Source: Algibacter sp. L1A34 (GTDB lineage: Bacteria > Bacteroidota > Bacteroidia > Flavobacteriales > Flavobacteriaceae). From it: 64,000 nucleotides of DNA. The stretch spans positions 919,501 through 983,500 of the forward strand of contig NZ_CP047029.1 in the NCBI RefSeq assembly GCF_009796805.1, in the 5' to 3' direction. Position numbers and translations under genes: made by a program. Each line of letters begins with the position of its first letter. The first letter of the stretch is position 1. Shown piece by piece: positions 1-9,816 of the stretch. The notes under the pieces are model-generated. The model ran no database searches and was not told the DNA's origin. It worked only from the letters and a program-made list of their open reading frames with translations.

Positions 1-2144
1 CCATAAGTTATAGATGGGAAATGTGCCGCTCTATCTTCTGCTCCAACCCAAACACCTGTTACTAAATTTGGTACCATCCCCATAAACCAACCATCACTTT
101 GGTTTTGCGTTGTTCCGGTTTTACCAGCAATTGGGTTTGTAAATTCGTATGGATATCCTGTAATAACTTCTCTATAATCTGCTCTGTAAGAATCTCTACC
201 TTTCCCCCTTAATCTTGCACCAGAACCAGATTGCGTTACACCTTCCATAAGTTTTACGGTAACATAAGCGGTTTCTGCACTTAAAACATCTCTAGTTTCA
301 GGCTTAAATTGATATAAAATAGTTCCGTTTTTATCGGCAATTGTAGTAACCATTACTGGTTTGGTATAAACACCTTGATTTGCAAATGTAGAATATGCGC
401 CAACCATTTCGTATACACTAATATCTGGCGTTCCTAACGCTATTGAAGGTACCGCAGGAATATCTGATTCAATCCCTAACTTTCTAACCAAATCTATAAC
501 CGTTTGTGGCCCAACCTTATCAATTAATTGTGCTGTAATTGTATTTACTGAATTTGCCAAAGCATTTTTCAACGTACGCGTTCCACCATATTCACCACCT
601 GAGTTTTTAGGACACCAAGCTTCTGGATTACCATATTTATTGGCTTCTATACAGAATGGAGTATCTGGCAACTCATCGCAAGGCGATAAATGTAACTGAT
701 CCATAGCCGCTGTATAAACAAAAGGTTTAAAAGTAGAACCAATTTGACGCTTACCTTGGTTTACCATATCGTATTGAAAATGGCGATAGTTTATACCACC
801 TACCCAAGCTTTAACATGGCCCGTTTGCGGATCCATAGACATCATACCTGTACGTAAAAAAGACTTATAATAACGCATAGAATCTATGGGTTTCATGATA
901 GTATCTATTTCCGATGCTTTACCTTCTCTCCATGCAAAAACAGACATTTCTGCTGGCTTATTAAACGAATCTTCAATTTCTTTATCCGATTTTTTTAAGT
1001 CGTATTTAAGATGTCTCCAACGTTCAGACTGTTTCATACCTCGTCTTAATAAAGATGCTATTTCATTTTTATCAAGATCTAGAAACGGTGCTGTTGGGTT
1101 ACGTTCTGGTGTGTTTTGATGAAAAAACTCAGCTTGTAATCTTGGCATATGTTCTTGCACTGCATCTTCTGCATGCTTTTGCATACGTGAATCGATGGTG
1201 GTGTAAATTTTTAATCCGTCGTTGTATAAATTATATTTTGTGCCGTCTGGTTTCGGATTATCTTTAATCCAATTTTTCATAAAACCATCTAAATACCCTC
1301 TAAAATAAGTTGCTATACCTTCTCGATGCGACTCTGGAGAATAATTTAAATCTAAATCTGTTTTTTGCAGAGAATCTTTTACTGCTTCCGATATAAAATC
1401 GTATTTCTCCATTTGAGCCAACACCACATTTCTACGTGTTTTTGTAAGCTCTACTCTTTTTCTTGGATTGAATAAAGATGAATTTTTAAACATCCCGACT
1501 AGCATAGCAGATTCTTTTAAATCTAATTCCATTGGCTCTTTTCCAAAATAAATACGCGAAGCACTACGAATACCATCGGCATTATTTAAAAAATCGTAAA
1601 TATTGAAGTATTGCGCAATAATCTCTTCTTTGGTATATTGACGTTCTAAACGAATAGCAATGATCCATTCTTTTACTTTTTGCAAAACACGCTCTATAAT
1701 ATTTTTTGAACCTTCACCATGAAATAACTGCTTTGCCAATTGTTGAGAAATAGTACTTGCTCCTCCACCGCTACCAAGCGTCAAAATTGCACGTAAAGTT
1801 CCTTTGGCATCAATACCAGAGTGATCTTTAAAACGTGCATCTTCTGTTGCTATTAAAGCATTCACCAAATATTGTGGTAACTCATTATAACCAACAGGTG
1901 TTCTGTTATCATTAAAATAGAATTTCCCCAGTGTTTGTCCATCTGAAGAAATAATTTCGGTTGCTAAATTTGTTTTAGGGTTTTCTAGCACTGTGTGATC
2001 TGGCATTTCGCCAAAAACACCCCATGATGCTAATAAAAACACTAAAACAATGGAGAAAATTCCTCCTAAGAATATCAACCAAAACCATCGAACGTATTTT
2101 GTAAAATCCTGAACTGTATTTGTTTCTTTTTTTGCTTTTGCCAT
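1..2144 (-). CDS. Penicillin-binding protein 1A-type bifunctional transglycosylase/transpeptidase, 3' end cut by window edge
   Basis: Class A PBP that polymerises and cross-links peptidoglycan at the inner membrane. Reading on the minus strand from ATG at 2144, about 714 codons stay open to the window edge. There is a short cytoplasmic N-terminus and one membrane anchor at about residues 19-42. A GT51 transglycosylase domain follows, with the EDARF catalytic motif at residues 101-105. The transpeptidase domain has GSTFKPF (SxxK), SVN (SxN) and KTGTT (KTG). All catalytic motifs are present; only the C-terminal end lies outside. It sits about 50 nt downstream of gldH on the same strand, in the order ricT-gldH-PBP1A, which I recall as common in Flavobacteriaceae. 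Family assignment is firm; the exact paralogue name is not. Confidence 0.95.
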   Translation of the reverse strand, partial: MAKAKKETNTVQDFTKYVRWFWLIFLGGIFSIVLVFLLASWGVFGEMPDHTVLENPKTNLATEIISSDGQTLGKFYFNDNRTPVGYNELPQYLVNALIATEDARFKDHSGIDAKGTLRAILTLGSGGGASTISQQLAKQLFHGEGSKNIIERVLQKVKEWIIAIRLERQYTKEEIIAQYFNIYDFLNNADGIRSASRIYFGKEPMELDLKESAMLVGMFKNSSLFNPRKRVELTKTRRNVVLAQMEKYDFISEAVKDSLQKTDLDLNYSPESHREGIATYFRGYLDGFMKNWIKDNPKPDGTKYNLYNDGLKIYTTIDSRMQKHAEDAVQEHMPRLQAEFFHQNTPERNPTAPFLDLDKNEIASLLRRGMKQSERWRHLKYDLKKSDKEIEDSFNKPAEMSVFAWREGKASEIDTIMKPIDSMRYYKSFLRTGMMSMDPQTGHVKAWVGGINYRHFQYDMVNQGKRQIGSTFKPFVYTAAMDQLHLSPCDELPDTPFCIEANKYGNPEAWCPKNSGGEYGGTRTLKNALANSVNTITAQLIDKVGPQTVIDLVRKLGIESDIPAVPSIALGTPDISVYEMVGAYSTFANQGVYTKPVMVTTIADKNGTILYQFKPETRDVLSAETAYVTVKLMEGVTQSGSGARLRGKGRDSYRADYREVITGYPYEFTNPIAGKTGTTQNQSDGWFMGMVPNLVTGVWVGAEDRAAHFPSITY

Positions 2145-2193
2145 GTTTTAAGATCCTTAAACTATGAGAGATTTAAGTTTTAAATTTTAGGGT

Positions 2194-2688
2194 TTATTGT
2201 ATTGTAGGGTTTTCTATTCTAAAGCCAACATCGGTTATACCTTCTAGGTTTACAACACCGTTCACTTTTCCGCGTTCGCGCATAGCTTGTTGTATTTTCA
2301 CCTTATAATCGCCAGCTTCATTAAAAACAAAACCTTCTTTATACCAAAGTTTATTTTCTTTTACATCTGTATAACCTGTACCTAATAGTTTCCCGCTAGG
2401 TTCGGCCATTTTATATTCCAATGTGTCTTTTTGAATTTTCCCATTCGGGTTTACCATTTCAACAATTAAAAATATGTTGTTAAATTTATAAGCATTTGTA
2501 TTTCTAAGATTTACAAATAGATTATAGGGCGTAACAGAATCGGTTGGTTTTACATTAAAACTAATCACATTCTCCTTATTCCAAGTATTTGGAACAGATT
2601 GATATTCATCGAAAACACGATTAGAATCGCATGATGTAAATACACATGCCATTATTAAAAAAAACAAGAAGCTATTATTCGGTAGCAT
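2194..2688 (-). CDS. gldH: Gliding motility lipoprotein GldH
   Basis: GldH is a lipoprotein required for gliding motility, associated with the Gld/type IX secretion machinery of Flavobacteriia. The reading frame is open upstream to 2853, but the start is placed at the ATG at 2688 because it directly precedes a lipoprotein signal peptide (hydrophobic run, then lipobox VFTSC, Cys about residue 19). The 55 extra upstream codons would lie inside the ricT coding sequence and look like its low-complexity shadow. With this start the protein is 164 residues, a normal GldH length, and overlaps the ricT end by 14 nt, suggesting translational coupling. Acts in the periplasm or envelope. Assignment rests on recognition of the sequence and on the gene order. 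Confidence 0.85.
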   Translation of the reverse strand: MLPNNSFLFFLIMACVFTSCDSNRVFDEYQSVPNTWNKENVISFNVKPTDSVTPYNLFVNLRNTNAYKFNNIFLIVEMVNPNGKIQKDTLEYKMAEPSGKLLGTGYTDVKENKLWYKEGFVFNEAGDYKVKIQQAMRERGKVNGVVNLEGITDVGFRIENPTIQ

Positions 2689-4093
2689 TGTTATTATTTT
2701 GCGGTTTTGGTTTTCTTTTATTATTCCGGTTTCGGTTATTCTGATTAGGGTTACTGTTAGGTTTAGCCGTATTTTTTGGATTATCACCACCAGCACCAGT
2801 AGCCCTCTTCTTAGGAGTCCTTTTTGGAGCTGCTTTTTGAGTTCCTTCACCACTTTGATTAGAATTCTGATTCTTCTGATTAGGGTTCTGTCTCTTTTGA
2901 TTAGGATTCCTTTTTTTCTGATTAGGATTCGGTTTCTTATTAGAATTCTGATTCCCGCTCTGGTTTGGTTTCCTTTTATTATTTTTACGTTTATTATTAC
3001 CTTTTGGACTATCGAAACGTGTTAAACTATCTTGACCAACTACATTTTCGAACTCTGTTTTAACATCTTCTAAAACGTCTAATGCATATTCTTCTAAGCT
3101 AGCAATAGGTTCGTTCTTTTTATTTGCTTCAATAATTTCATTGGCTTGCTCCGTAGTAATTTTATGCCAATTCATCCATTCACCTTCATAAGCATACCAC
3201 ATGTGGCCTTTGAAAATGTCTGTTTTTTGACAAACCGCAGTTCCTTTACCCGTTTTAAGTTTAATATCTGTTTTTGGAAAACTTTTTAAAGCATCTAAAT
3301 ACGTATCTAATTCGTAATTTAAACAGCATTTTAATTTACCACATTGCCCTGCTAATTTCTGCGGATTAAGAGATAATTGTTGGTATCGCGCTGCCGATGT
3401 ACTTACCGATCTAAAATCTGTTAACCATGTAGAGCAACATAATTCGCGGCCACAAGAGCCAATACCACCAAGTCTTGATGCTTCCTGGCGGAAACCAACT
3501 TGCTTCATTTCTATTCGTGTTCTAAATTCACGAGCAAAAACTTTTATAAGTTCACGGAAATCTACGCGTTCTTCAGCGGTATAATAAAAAGTGGCTTTAC
3601 TAGCATCACCTTGAAATTCGATATCCGAAATTTTCATTTGGAGTTTCAAATCTATTGCAAACTGGCGTGCGCGAACCTTCATAGGTTCTTCTTTATCACG
3701 GGCAGCTTGCCAAATATCAATATCTTTCTGACTTGCTTTTCTGTAAATTTTTAAAACTTCATCTGGAGTTACCGAAACATTTTTACGTTTCATTTGTACC
3801 CGTACCAATTCTCCCGAAAGGGTAACCATACCAATATCATGACCAGATTGCGCTTGAGTTCCTACAATATCACCAATACTTAATGTTAAATTTTCGGTAT
3901 TTTTGTAGTAGTCTTTTCGTCCGTTTTTAAAACGAACTTCTACCCAATCAAATGGTTTTTCACCATTTGGAAGTGACATATTTGCTAACCAATCGAAAAC
4001 GGTTAATTTATTGCAACTATCTGTACCACAGGTTCCATTATTTTTGCAGCCACTAGGAGAGCCGTCTTTTGTTGAGCAACTTGCGCAAGCCAT
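2675..4093 (-). CDS. ricT: PSP1 domain protein, RicT (YaaT) homologue
   Basis: Cytoplasmic PSP1-domain protein. In Bacillus the homologue belongs to the Ric complex, which binds Fe-S clusters and affects RNA maturation; the role in Bacteroidota is less clear. The N-terminus carries five cysteines (C3, C6, C16, C22, C27). The PSP1 core follows, with further cysteine pairs in the motifs RELCCSTW and CGKLKCCLNYE, as expected for the family. Residues from about 370 to 472 form a low-complexity tail rich in Asn, Lys, Pro and Gln built from short NPNQK-like repeats, which is lineage-specific and probably disordered. Its stop overlaps the gldH start. Confidence 0.9.
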   Translation of the reverse strand: MACASCSTKDGSPSGCKNNGTCGTDSCNKLTVFDWLANMSLPNGEKPFDWVEVRFKNGRKDYYKNTENLTLSIGDIVGTQAQSGHDIGMVTLSGELVRVQMKRKNVSVTPDEVLKIYRKASQKDIDIWQAARDKEEPMKVRARQFAIDLKLQMKISDIEFQGDASKATFYYTAEERVDFRELIKVFAREFRTRIEMKQVGFRQEASRLGGIGSCGRELCCSTWLTDFRSVSTSAARYQQLSLNPQKLAGQCGKLKCCLNYELDTYLDALKSFPKTDIKLKTGKGTAVCQKTDIFKGHMWYAYEGEWMNWHKITTEQANEIIEANKKNEPIASLEEYALDVLEDVKTEFENVVGQDSLTRFDSPKGNNKRKNNKRKPNQSGNQNSNKKPNPNQKKRNPNQKRQNPNQKNQNSNQSGEGTQKAAPKRTPKKRATGAGGDNPKNTAKPNSNPNQNNRNRNNKRKPKPQNNNNATE

Positions 4094-4366
4094 ATATTTT
4101 ATATATTGATTCTGGCTAAAACCGAGGTTTTACCAGAAGAAGGTTTATAACTATTTATTTTGAATCTTTACTTTACAACTATTTACACTGTAAAAGCAAG
4201 AGTATAACTCGGTTGATAAAGTTTGTTAACTTAACACAACTTCAAGATGTAAAGATAAGATTATTCTAAAGACTAGAAACAAAGATTTTTTGCTTTAGTA
4301 ATTAACGTCAATTATCTAGGTAAATTTCAATTATTTAAGATACGATTTCTTTCTAATTTAATAAAA
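4094..4366. other. Intergenic region between cvpA and ricT
   Basis: 273 bases without a convincing gene. Both flanking genes are on the minus strand, so this must hold the end of the cvpA transcript and the ricT promoter. I see no clear terminator hairpin and no perfect TAnnTTTG box near the ricT start. Confidence 0.5.
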
Positions 4367-4882
4367 CTAAATTTCAGTTTCTTCGTTTTCGCTATCTTCT
4401 TTCAGACTTAAAATATTTGGAAAAATCATAGGCACCAACGATTTTACAGGCTCATAAAGTACAGAGTCGTCCATATTTTCTTCATCTATAAAAGTAATTG
4501 TACTATTCATTCTATCAAAAATTATTAAAACTACACTTAAAATAACTGCTATTTTTAAGGCACCAAAAACACCACCAGCTAATTTATTAATAACACCAAG
4601 TGCTGCAAAATCGGCTAATTTGGTTAGCGCCTTTCCTGCCAATGAAATAATTAAAATGATAACTACAAAAGTTACTGCAAAAGCCGTTATGCTAATGGTT
4701 TTCTCATTCCAATCGGTTTTAGTTTGCAAAAACTCGGCCGCAAAATCGCTAAAATGTATGGCGCCATAAACACCGGCAACCAAAGCAACTAAAGAAGCAA
4801 CCTCAACAAAAAGCCCTTTCATAAAACCACGAACCAACCCAAATAGAATTAAAGCACCTAAAACAATATCAATAACACCCAT
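4367..4882 (-). CDS. CvpA family inner-membrane protein
   Basis: 171-residue protein of the CvpA family (named from colicin V production, general function unclear). About four hydrophobic segments are visible: residues 1-20, 25-45, 62-86 and 100-125. The N-terminal pattern IDIVLGALILFGLVRGFMKG is typical of the family. The C-terminal tail after the last membrane segment is acidic and ends in EDSENEETEI. Monocistronic by appearance; the neighbours on either side are separated by 146 and 273 nt. Confidence 0.85.
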   Translation of the reverse strand: MGVIDIVLGALILFGLVRGFMKGLFVEVASLVALVAGVYGAIHFSDFAAEFLQTKTDWNEKTISITAFAVTFVVIILIISLAGKALTKLADFAALGVINKLAGGVFGALKIAVILSVVLIIFDRMNSTITFIDEENMDDSVLYEPVKSLVPMIFPNILSLKEDSENEETEI

Positions 4883-4993
4883 AGTAATAATTTAATGCAA
4901 ATATAAAATAAAAGAACTTACACCCTAGTACTGCTTATGTAAACAATAACGGTAAATGAACTACTATCTTATCCGAAATACCAAAAGGTTCGT

Positions 4994-5001
4994 TAACTTT
5001 G
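4994..5001 (+). promoter_or_regulatory. Candidate -7 box (TAACTTTG)
   Basis: TAACTTTG matches the Bacteroidota -7 consensus TAnnTTTG and lies 28 nt before the ATG of the next gene. No clear -33 TTTG is visible at the expected spacing. Confidence 0.55.
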
Positions 5002-5028
5002 CACGAAATTTCAATTTAAAAACTAAAA

Positions 5029-5385
5029 ATGGCAAGAGACGAAGAATTAAAGGAACGCTGGAACTTGGTTGTAAAAAAATTATCTGATCAATTTGCTGAC
5101 GGTGACACTTTGGACCTCGACGCGATTATTTACCTTATAGGCGTACAAGAACTTGGACAGCTAGAACGTGCTTTTAAAAAAGATCAAAAATTAGATTTAA
5201 TGCATATTGCTATCTGCAAACTACTTATGCCTTACGGCTATTACTCACTAGAATTTGTAGATAAAGACGGTTGGCCACATTACAAAACACTTGAAGCCTT
5301 GCCGCACTTAAAAGCTGGTGAACAAAGTGTTTTAATGAAAGAGGCTATTGTAAATTACTTTTTGGAAACAGAGTATATCGAATAA
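5029..5385 (+). CDS. Conserved small cytoplasmic protein of unknown function
   Basis: 118 residues, soluble, no signal peptide or membrane segment, rich in Leu, Glu, Lys and Asp. It begins MARDEELKERW and has a central amphipathic helical part followed by LLMPYGYYSLEFVDKDGWPHY. I recognise it as the sort of small protein widely conserved in Flavobacteriia but know of no function. It has a plausible -7 box just upstream and a strong terminator 31 nt downstream, so it is a real single-gene transcription unit. Confidence 0.8.
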   Translation: MARDEELKERWNLVVKKLSDQFADGDTLDLDAIIYLIGVQELGQLERAFKKDQKLDLMHIAICKLLMPYGYYSLEFVDKDGWPHYKTLEALPHLKAGEQSVLMKEAIVNYFLETEYIE

Positions 5386-5415
5386 TTCTTTTTAAAAGAT
5401 TCAAAATCACCTTTT

Positions 5416-5460
5416 AAAATGGCTCCATAAATTCTATTATGGAGCCATTTTATTTTTTTC
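5416..5460 (+). terminator. Rho-independent terminator
   Basis: Perfect 15-bp stem (5416-5430 pairs with 5437-5451; arms AAAATGGCTCCATAA and its complement) with a 6-nt loop, followed by a T-run ending at 5459. It ends the transcript of the small protein upstream. Confidence 0.9.
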
Positions 5461-5523
5461 ATCCCCAAAATAACGCGCAAAAAAAAACCCCAACTACTTT
5501 CGTAATTAGGGTTGGTTTCAGAG

Positions 5524-5596
5524 TTGGCCCACTAGGGCTCGAACCTAGACTCTTCTGCACCAAAAACAGACGTGTTGCCAGTTACACCATGGGCCA
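5524..5596 (-). tRNA. tRNA-Gln, anticodon TTG
   Basis: Read on the minus strand from 5596. The acceptor stem TGGCCCA pairs with TGGGCCA. The D-arm region is GTGTAACTGGCAACAC. The anticodon stem TCTGT/GCAGA carries the 7-nt loop TTTTGGT, giving anticodon TTG. The T-arm is CTAGG-TTCGAGC-CCTAG. The discriminator base is A and CCA is not encoded. All canonical stems form. Confidence 0.95.
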
Positions 5597-5758
5597 TTCT
5601 TTATTCGAGACGGCAAATTTAGAACTTTTTTTGCTTTGTGCAAGCTTTTTTATTTTTTTTTTCAAATATTTTTTTCAAACACTTAACGTTTCCTTAAAAA
5701 CATAAGGTATTGAGTATTTATTATTAAATTCGCCAAAGCAATTAATGTATAGATTTTT

Positions 5759-8700
5759 ATGGCAAATTTTAACTTTAAAAAATGGAATACCATTTTAGGA
5801 TGGTTCTCTTTTTTAATAGCACTTATTACTTATAGCTTAACTGTTGAGCCAACAGTGAGTTTCTGGGATGCAGGCGAATATATTTTAACCTCTTCCAAAC
5901 TACAAGTTGGCCACCCACCAGGAGCACCACTATTTCAAATGTTAGGTGCGTTTTTCTCTATTTTCACGTTTGGAAATAATGCTCTAATTGGTTGGATGAT
6001 GAATATGATGAGTGCTGTTTCCAGCGCTTTTACAATTCTTTTTATGTTTTGGACCATTACTATTTTACTAAAAAAAATGGTTGGATCTCATAATGAGATT
6101 AATAAAAACCAAGCTATTGCCATATTAGGTAGTGGTTTAGTTGGGAGTTTAGCCTTTACTTTTACCGATTCGTTTTGGTTTAATGCTGTAGAAACAGAAG
6201 TTTACGCCATGGCAACACTAATTATGTCGGCTTTATTCTGGCTAGGATTACGTTGGGAGCAAGATATGGATAACCCAAGAGGTAATCGATGGCTTGTTTT
6301 AATTGCCTTTGTTATCGGTCTTTCTTTTGGAGTTCACTTTATGGGCTTACTAACCATACCTGCCATAGGGTTGGTTTACTTTTTTAAGAATTACAAAACC
6401 GTTACCATAAAAAACTTCATCATTGCAAATATTGCTTCGGTGGGTATTTTATTATTCGTTTTTAAACTTTTGGCTCCAAACATCTTAAAAATATTTAGTG
6501 CTTTCGAAATCTTTTTCGTGAACACTATTGGCTTACCTTTTAATTCAGGATCTATTATTGCAGGCTTATTGCTTGTTGGTCTTATTTCTTATGGTTTAAA
6601 ATATACTCGAAAAAAGCATTTTGTACATTTAAACACCGCCATTCTTTGCTTAACCTTTGTTATTATTGGTTTTTCTACTTGGTTAATGTTACCAATTCGT
6701 GCTAATGCTAATGTGGTAATTAATGAAAACAATCCATCGAGTGCAAGAGAATTATTGGCTTACTATAATTTAGAGCAATACCCAGAAACACATTTGTTTT
6801 ATGGCCCTCAGTTTACCGATCAATATGCATATTTAGATGATAACAATCCGTATGTAGATGATAAACCTAAGTATGAAAAAGACAAAGAAAAAGGCGAATA
6901 CGTTATTGTAAACGATTGGAAAAACGCCAAACAAAACTACAACTCCAAGCATGCGTCTATTTTTCCAAGAATGTGGAGCGCTGAACATGCCGAAAACTAT
7001 ATGATGTTTTCTGGATTTTTAGATTTTAAAGTAAAACCAGATGCACAGAATTCTTATTACAGAAGCGCCAATAATGCAGGAGCAAGCGAAGAGCAAGCCA
7101 AGACATATGCTTTAAATCAAATCACAAAATACAAAAGCCAAATAAATGATTTTAAAAATCAAGTAGCACAAGGCAATGTTGATTACGAAGATTACAACAA
7201 CTTCTTGAAAAAGGAAAAAAGTTTAATTGAAGTTGAAAAGCCTTCTCTTATTAGCAACGTTATTTACATGTTCGAGTACCAATTGGGCTACATGTACTGG
7301 CGTTATTTTATGTGGAATTTCTCCGGAAGGCAAGATGATATTCAAGGTCGATACGATAATCATGGTAACTGGATTACTGGTATTAAATTTATTGACGAAT
7401 GGCATTTAGGTTACCCGCAAGAGAATTTACCTAGCGATGTTAAAAACAATAAAGCTAGAAACGCTTATTACATGCTACCGCTTATATTAGGAATTATAGG
7501 CTTGTTTTTCCTTTTCAATAAAGACAAAAAACTATTTTGGGTTATGCTTGTGTTTTTCCTATTTACAGGAATAGCGATACAAGTTTACACCAATGTACGC
7601 CCGTTTGAACCTCGTGAACGTGATTACTCTGTAGTTGGTTCTTATTACGTATTTGCGTTATGGATTGGTTTTGGTGTATATGCATTGTACGACTTCTTTA
7701 AAAACTACTTACCAAAACATCTAACCGCTCCAATAATTACAGTGGCTTGTTTAATTTTGGTTCCAGGTATTATGGCGGCGAGCAATTGGGACGACCATGA
7801 TCGTTCGGGAAAATACACTGCCAACTCTATGGCAAAAATGTATTTAGATTCTTGTGCTGAAAATGGTATTCTATTTACTATTGGAGACAACGATACCTTT
7901 GCACTTTGGTACGCTCAAGAAATTGAAGGTTACAGAACAGATGTACGTGTGGTAAACACGAGTTTATTTCAAACAGATTGGTACATAGACCAAATGAAAC
8001 GTAAGGCTTACGAAAGTGACCCTGTGCCTTCGCAATTAACTCACGACTTATACAAATACGGAACCAACGATTATATAGTAATAGAACCTGTAACTAAAGA
8101 TACTATTGAAGTTAAGCAGTTTTTAGATTTTATTGCTAGCGACAACCCTAAAACTAAATACAAATATGTTTTAGAGCAGCAAGGTGTCGATATTTCGCAA
8201 GTGAGAAGTCAGGATTTAAAAGCAAGCTATTTACCGACCGAAACATTACGTTTACCAGTAAATAAACAAAATGCTTTAAATTCGGGTATTGTTAAGCCAG
8301 AAGATGCAGATAAAATTGTACCCTATATAGATCTTACAATAAAAGGCGGAGCGCTTTATAAAAACCGCTTGTTAATGCTAGATATTGTTGCAAATAATGA
8401 ATGGAATCGCCCAATCTATTTTACAGGAGGAAGCTTTGGTGACGACGATTATATTTGGATGAAAGATTACCTTCAACTCGATGGTATGTGCTACAAACTA
8501 GTACCTATTAAAACTGAAGTAGATCGCTCTAATCCTTTTGATATGGGTCGTGTAGACAGCGATTTAATGTACGAAAAAGTTAAAAAATGGGATTGGGGAA
8601 ATAGTGGAAGCCCTGATATTTATCACGATGTTGAAACTAGAAAAAACTCGATTACTTACCGTGGCAACTTAGCACGGTTAGTAGAACAGTTAATTAATGA

Positions 8701-9142
8701 AGATAAACTTGATAAAGCTGAAGAAATAGCTGATATAGCAATGGACAATATGCCTGTTGAATATTTTGGGTATTATACACTTTTAGAACCTTACATTAGC
8801 GCTTATTATGAAGTTGGAAACAAAGAAAAAGCGCAACGTTTATTTAAAGAAGTCGCTAAAAAATATCAAGAAAACTTAGTGTATTATAGCAGTTTAAAAA
8901 CAGACAAACAAGAACGTTTATTTGAAGATATTTATACAGATATACAACGCTACAAAGGTTTAGTTGATGTTTTAATTAAATATGACATTGATTTTGCTGA
9001 AAGCGAAGGTGATGTTTTCAACAACCATTTAAAATTATTCGAATATTTTTATGGTGATGACACCTCTGATGAATATGAAAAAAAAGCAAATAAAGATATT
9101 CCTGCGGAAGTAAGCACTGATACCATTGAACCTATAGACTAA
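5759..9142 (+). CDS. DUF2723 (TMEM260-like) multi-spanning membrane protein, probable GT-C glycosyltransferase
   Basis: 1127-residue integral membrane protein. The N-terminal half contains roughly ten hydrophobic segments and the DUF2723 signature: FWDAGEY at residues 35-41 with an acidic pair in the first external loop, then GHPPGAP near 51-57. This resembles protein O-mannosyltransferase-like GT-C folds. A second cluster of membrane segments lies around residues 570-680, and the C-terminal part (about 700-1127) is soluble with helical, TPR-like text near 960-1060. Members are widespread in Bacteroidota. A role in protein O-glycosylation is inferred from the family fold, not shown here. The polysaccharide deacetylase gene begins 5 nt after the stop, so the two are probably co-transcribed. 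Confidence 0.85.
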   Translation: MANFNFKKWNTILGWFSFLIALITYSLTVEPTVSFWDAGEYILTSSKLQVGHPPGAPLFQMLGAFFSIFTFGNNALIGWMMNMMSAVSSAFTILFMFWTITILLKKMVGSHNEINKNQAIAILGSGLVGSLAFTFTDSFWFNAVETEVYAMATLIMSALFWLGLRWEQDMDNPRGNRWLVLIAFVIGLSFGVHFMGLLTIPAIGLVYFFKNYKTVTIKNFIIANIASVGILLFVFKLLAPNILKIFSAFEIFFVNTIGLPFNSGSIIAGLLLVGLISYGLKYTRKKHFVHLNTAILCLTFVIIGFSTWLMLPIRANANVVINENNPSSARELLAYYNLEQYPETHLFYGPQFTDQYAYLDDNNPYVDDKPKYEKDKEKGEYVIVNDWKNAKQNYNSKHASIFPRMWSAEHAENYMMFSGFLDFKVKPDAQNSYYRSANNAGASEEQAKTYALNQITKYKSQINDFKNQVAQGNVDYEDYNNFLKKEKSLIEVEKPSLISNVIYMFEYQLGYMYWRYFMWNFSGRQDDIQGRYDNHGNWITGIKFIDEWHLGYPQENLPSDVKNNKARNAYYMLPLILGIIGLFFLFNKDKKLFWVMLVFFLFTGIAIQVYTNVRPFEPRERDYSVVGSYYVFALWIGFGVYALYDFFKNYLPKHLTAPIITVACLILVPGIMAASNWDDHDRSGKYTANSMAKMYLDSCAENGILFTIGDNDTFALWYAQEIEGYRTDVRVVNTSLFQTDWYIDQMKRKAYESDPVPSQLTHDLYKYGTNDYIVIEPVTKDTIEVKQFLDFIASDNPKTKYKYVLEQQGVDISQVRSQDLKASYLPTETLRLPVNKQNALNSGIVKPEDADKIVPYIDLTIKGGALYKNRLLMLDIVANNEWNRPIYFTGGSFGDDDYIWMKDYLQLDGMCYKLVPIKTEVDRSNPFDMGRVDSDLMYEKVKKWDWGNSGSPDIYHDVETRKNSITYRGNLARLVEQLINEDKLDKAEEIADIAMDNMPVEYFGYYTLLEPYISAYYEVGNKEKAQRLFKEVAKKYQENLVYYSSLKTDKQERLFEDIYTDIQRYKGLVDVLIKYDIDFAESEGDVFNNHLKLFEYFYGDDTSDEYEKKANKDIPAEVSTDTIEPID

Positions 9143-9147
9143 GGCAC

Positions 9148-9816
9148 ATGACCTTAACACCTGTAAAAACACCATTTGTTGTGAAAAAGATGTTCCCAAA
9201 TTACATTTGGGACATCGCAACAAATAAGAAAATAATCTATCTCACTTTTGATGATGGTCCAACTCTAGAAATTACAAATTGGACATTAGATACCCTAAAA
9301 AAATATAACGCTAAAGCAACTTTTTTCTGCATAGGAAACAATATTGAAAAAAACCCCGAAATCTTTAAGGACATAATAAAACATGGTCATGCTATTGGTA
9401 ATCATACCCAGAACCATGCAAAAGGCTGGAAAACTTCAACAGTAGATTATTTATCTGACGTTGAACAAGCTGAGCAAAACATTCAAAAAGAAAAACCTCA
9501 ACAACACACTTCAACTTCTAAGAGCGTAAAATTATTTCGTCCGCCGTATGGCAAAATAAGGTCTAACCAAGGCAAACAAATTATTAACCTTGGTTATAAG
9601 ATAATTATGTGGGATATTTTATCTTTCGATTGGGAACATAAAATAAGTAAAGAAACCTGCTTTAAAAACGTTATTTCTAAAACTAAAAATGGAAGTATCG
9701 TTGTTTTTCATGATAGCGTAAAAGCATCTAGAAATATGCAATATACACTTCCGAAGGTTTTAAAACATTTTAGCGAACAAGGTTTCATTTTTAAATCACT
9801 AGATTTTAAGGCTTAA
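9148..9816 (+). CDS. Polysaccharide deacetylase (NodB homology) family protein
   Basis: 222-residue carbohydrate esterase family 4-type protein that would remove acetyl groups from N-acetylated sugars. Visible motifs: TFDDGP with D35/D36, metal-binding HTQNH (H86, H90), RPPYGK, and a C-terminal VVFHDS. There is no obvious signal peptide, so either it is cytoplasmic or the true start differs. It begins 5 nt after the DUF2723 gene and overlaps the convergent gene on the other strand by 11 nt at its 3' end. Confidence 0.88.
   Translation: MTLTPVKTPFVVKKMFPNYIWDIATNKKIIYLTFDDGPTLEITNWTLDTLKKYNAKATFFCIGNNIEKNPEIFKDIIKHGHAIGNHTQNHAKGWKTSTVDYLSDVEQAEQNIQKEKPQQHTSTSKSVKLFRPPYGKIRSNQGKQIINLGYKIIMWDILSFDWEHKISKETCFKNVISKTKNGSIVVFHDSVKASRNMQYTLPKVLKHFSEQGFIFKSLDFKA

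Noticed and set aside
2689-2853. Longer N-terminus for gldH
   Set aside because: The extra part lies within ricT and has no signal peptide; the lipoprotein signal starts at the ATG at 2688.
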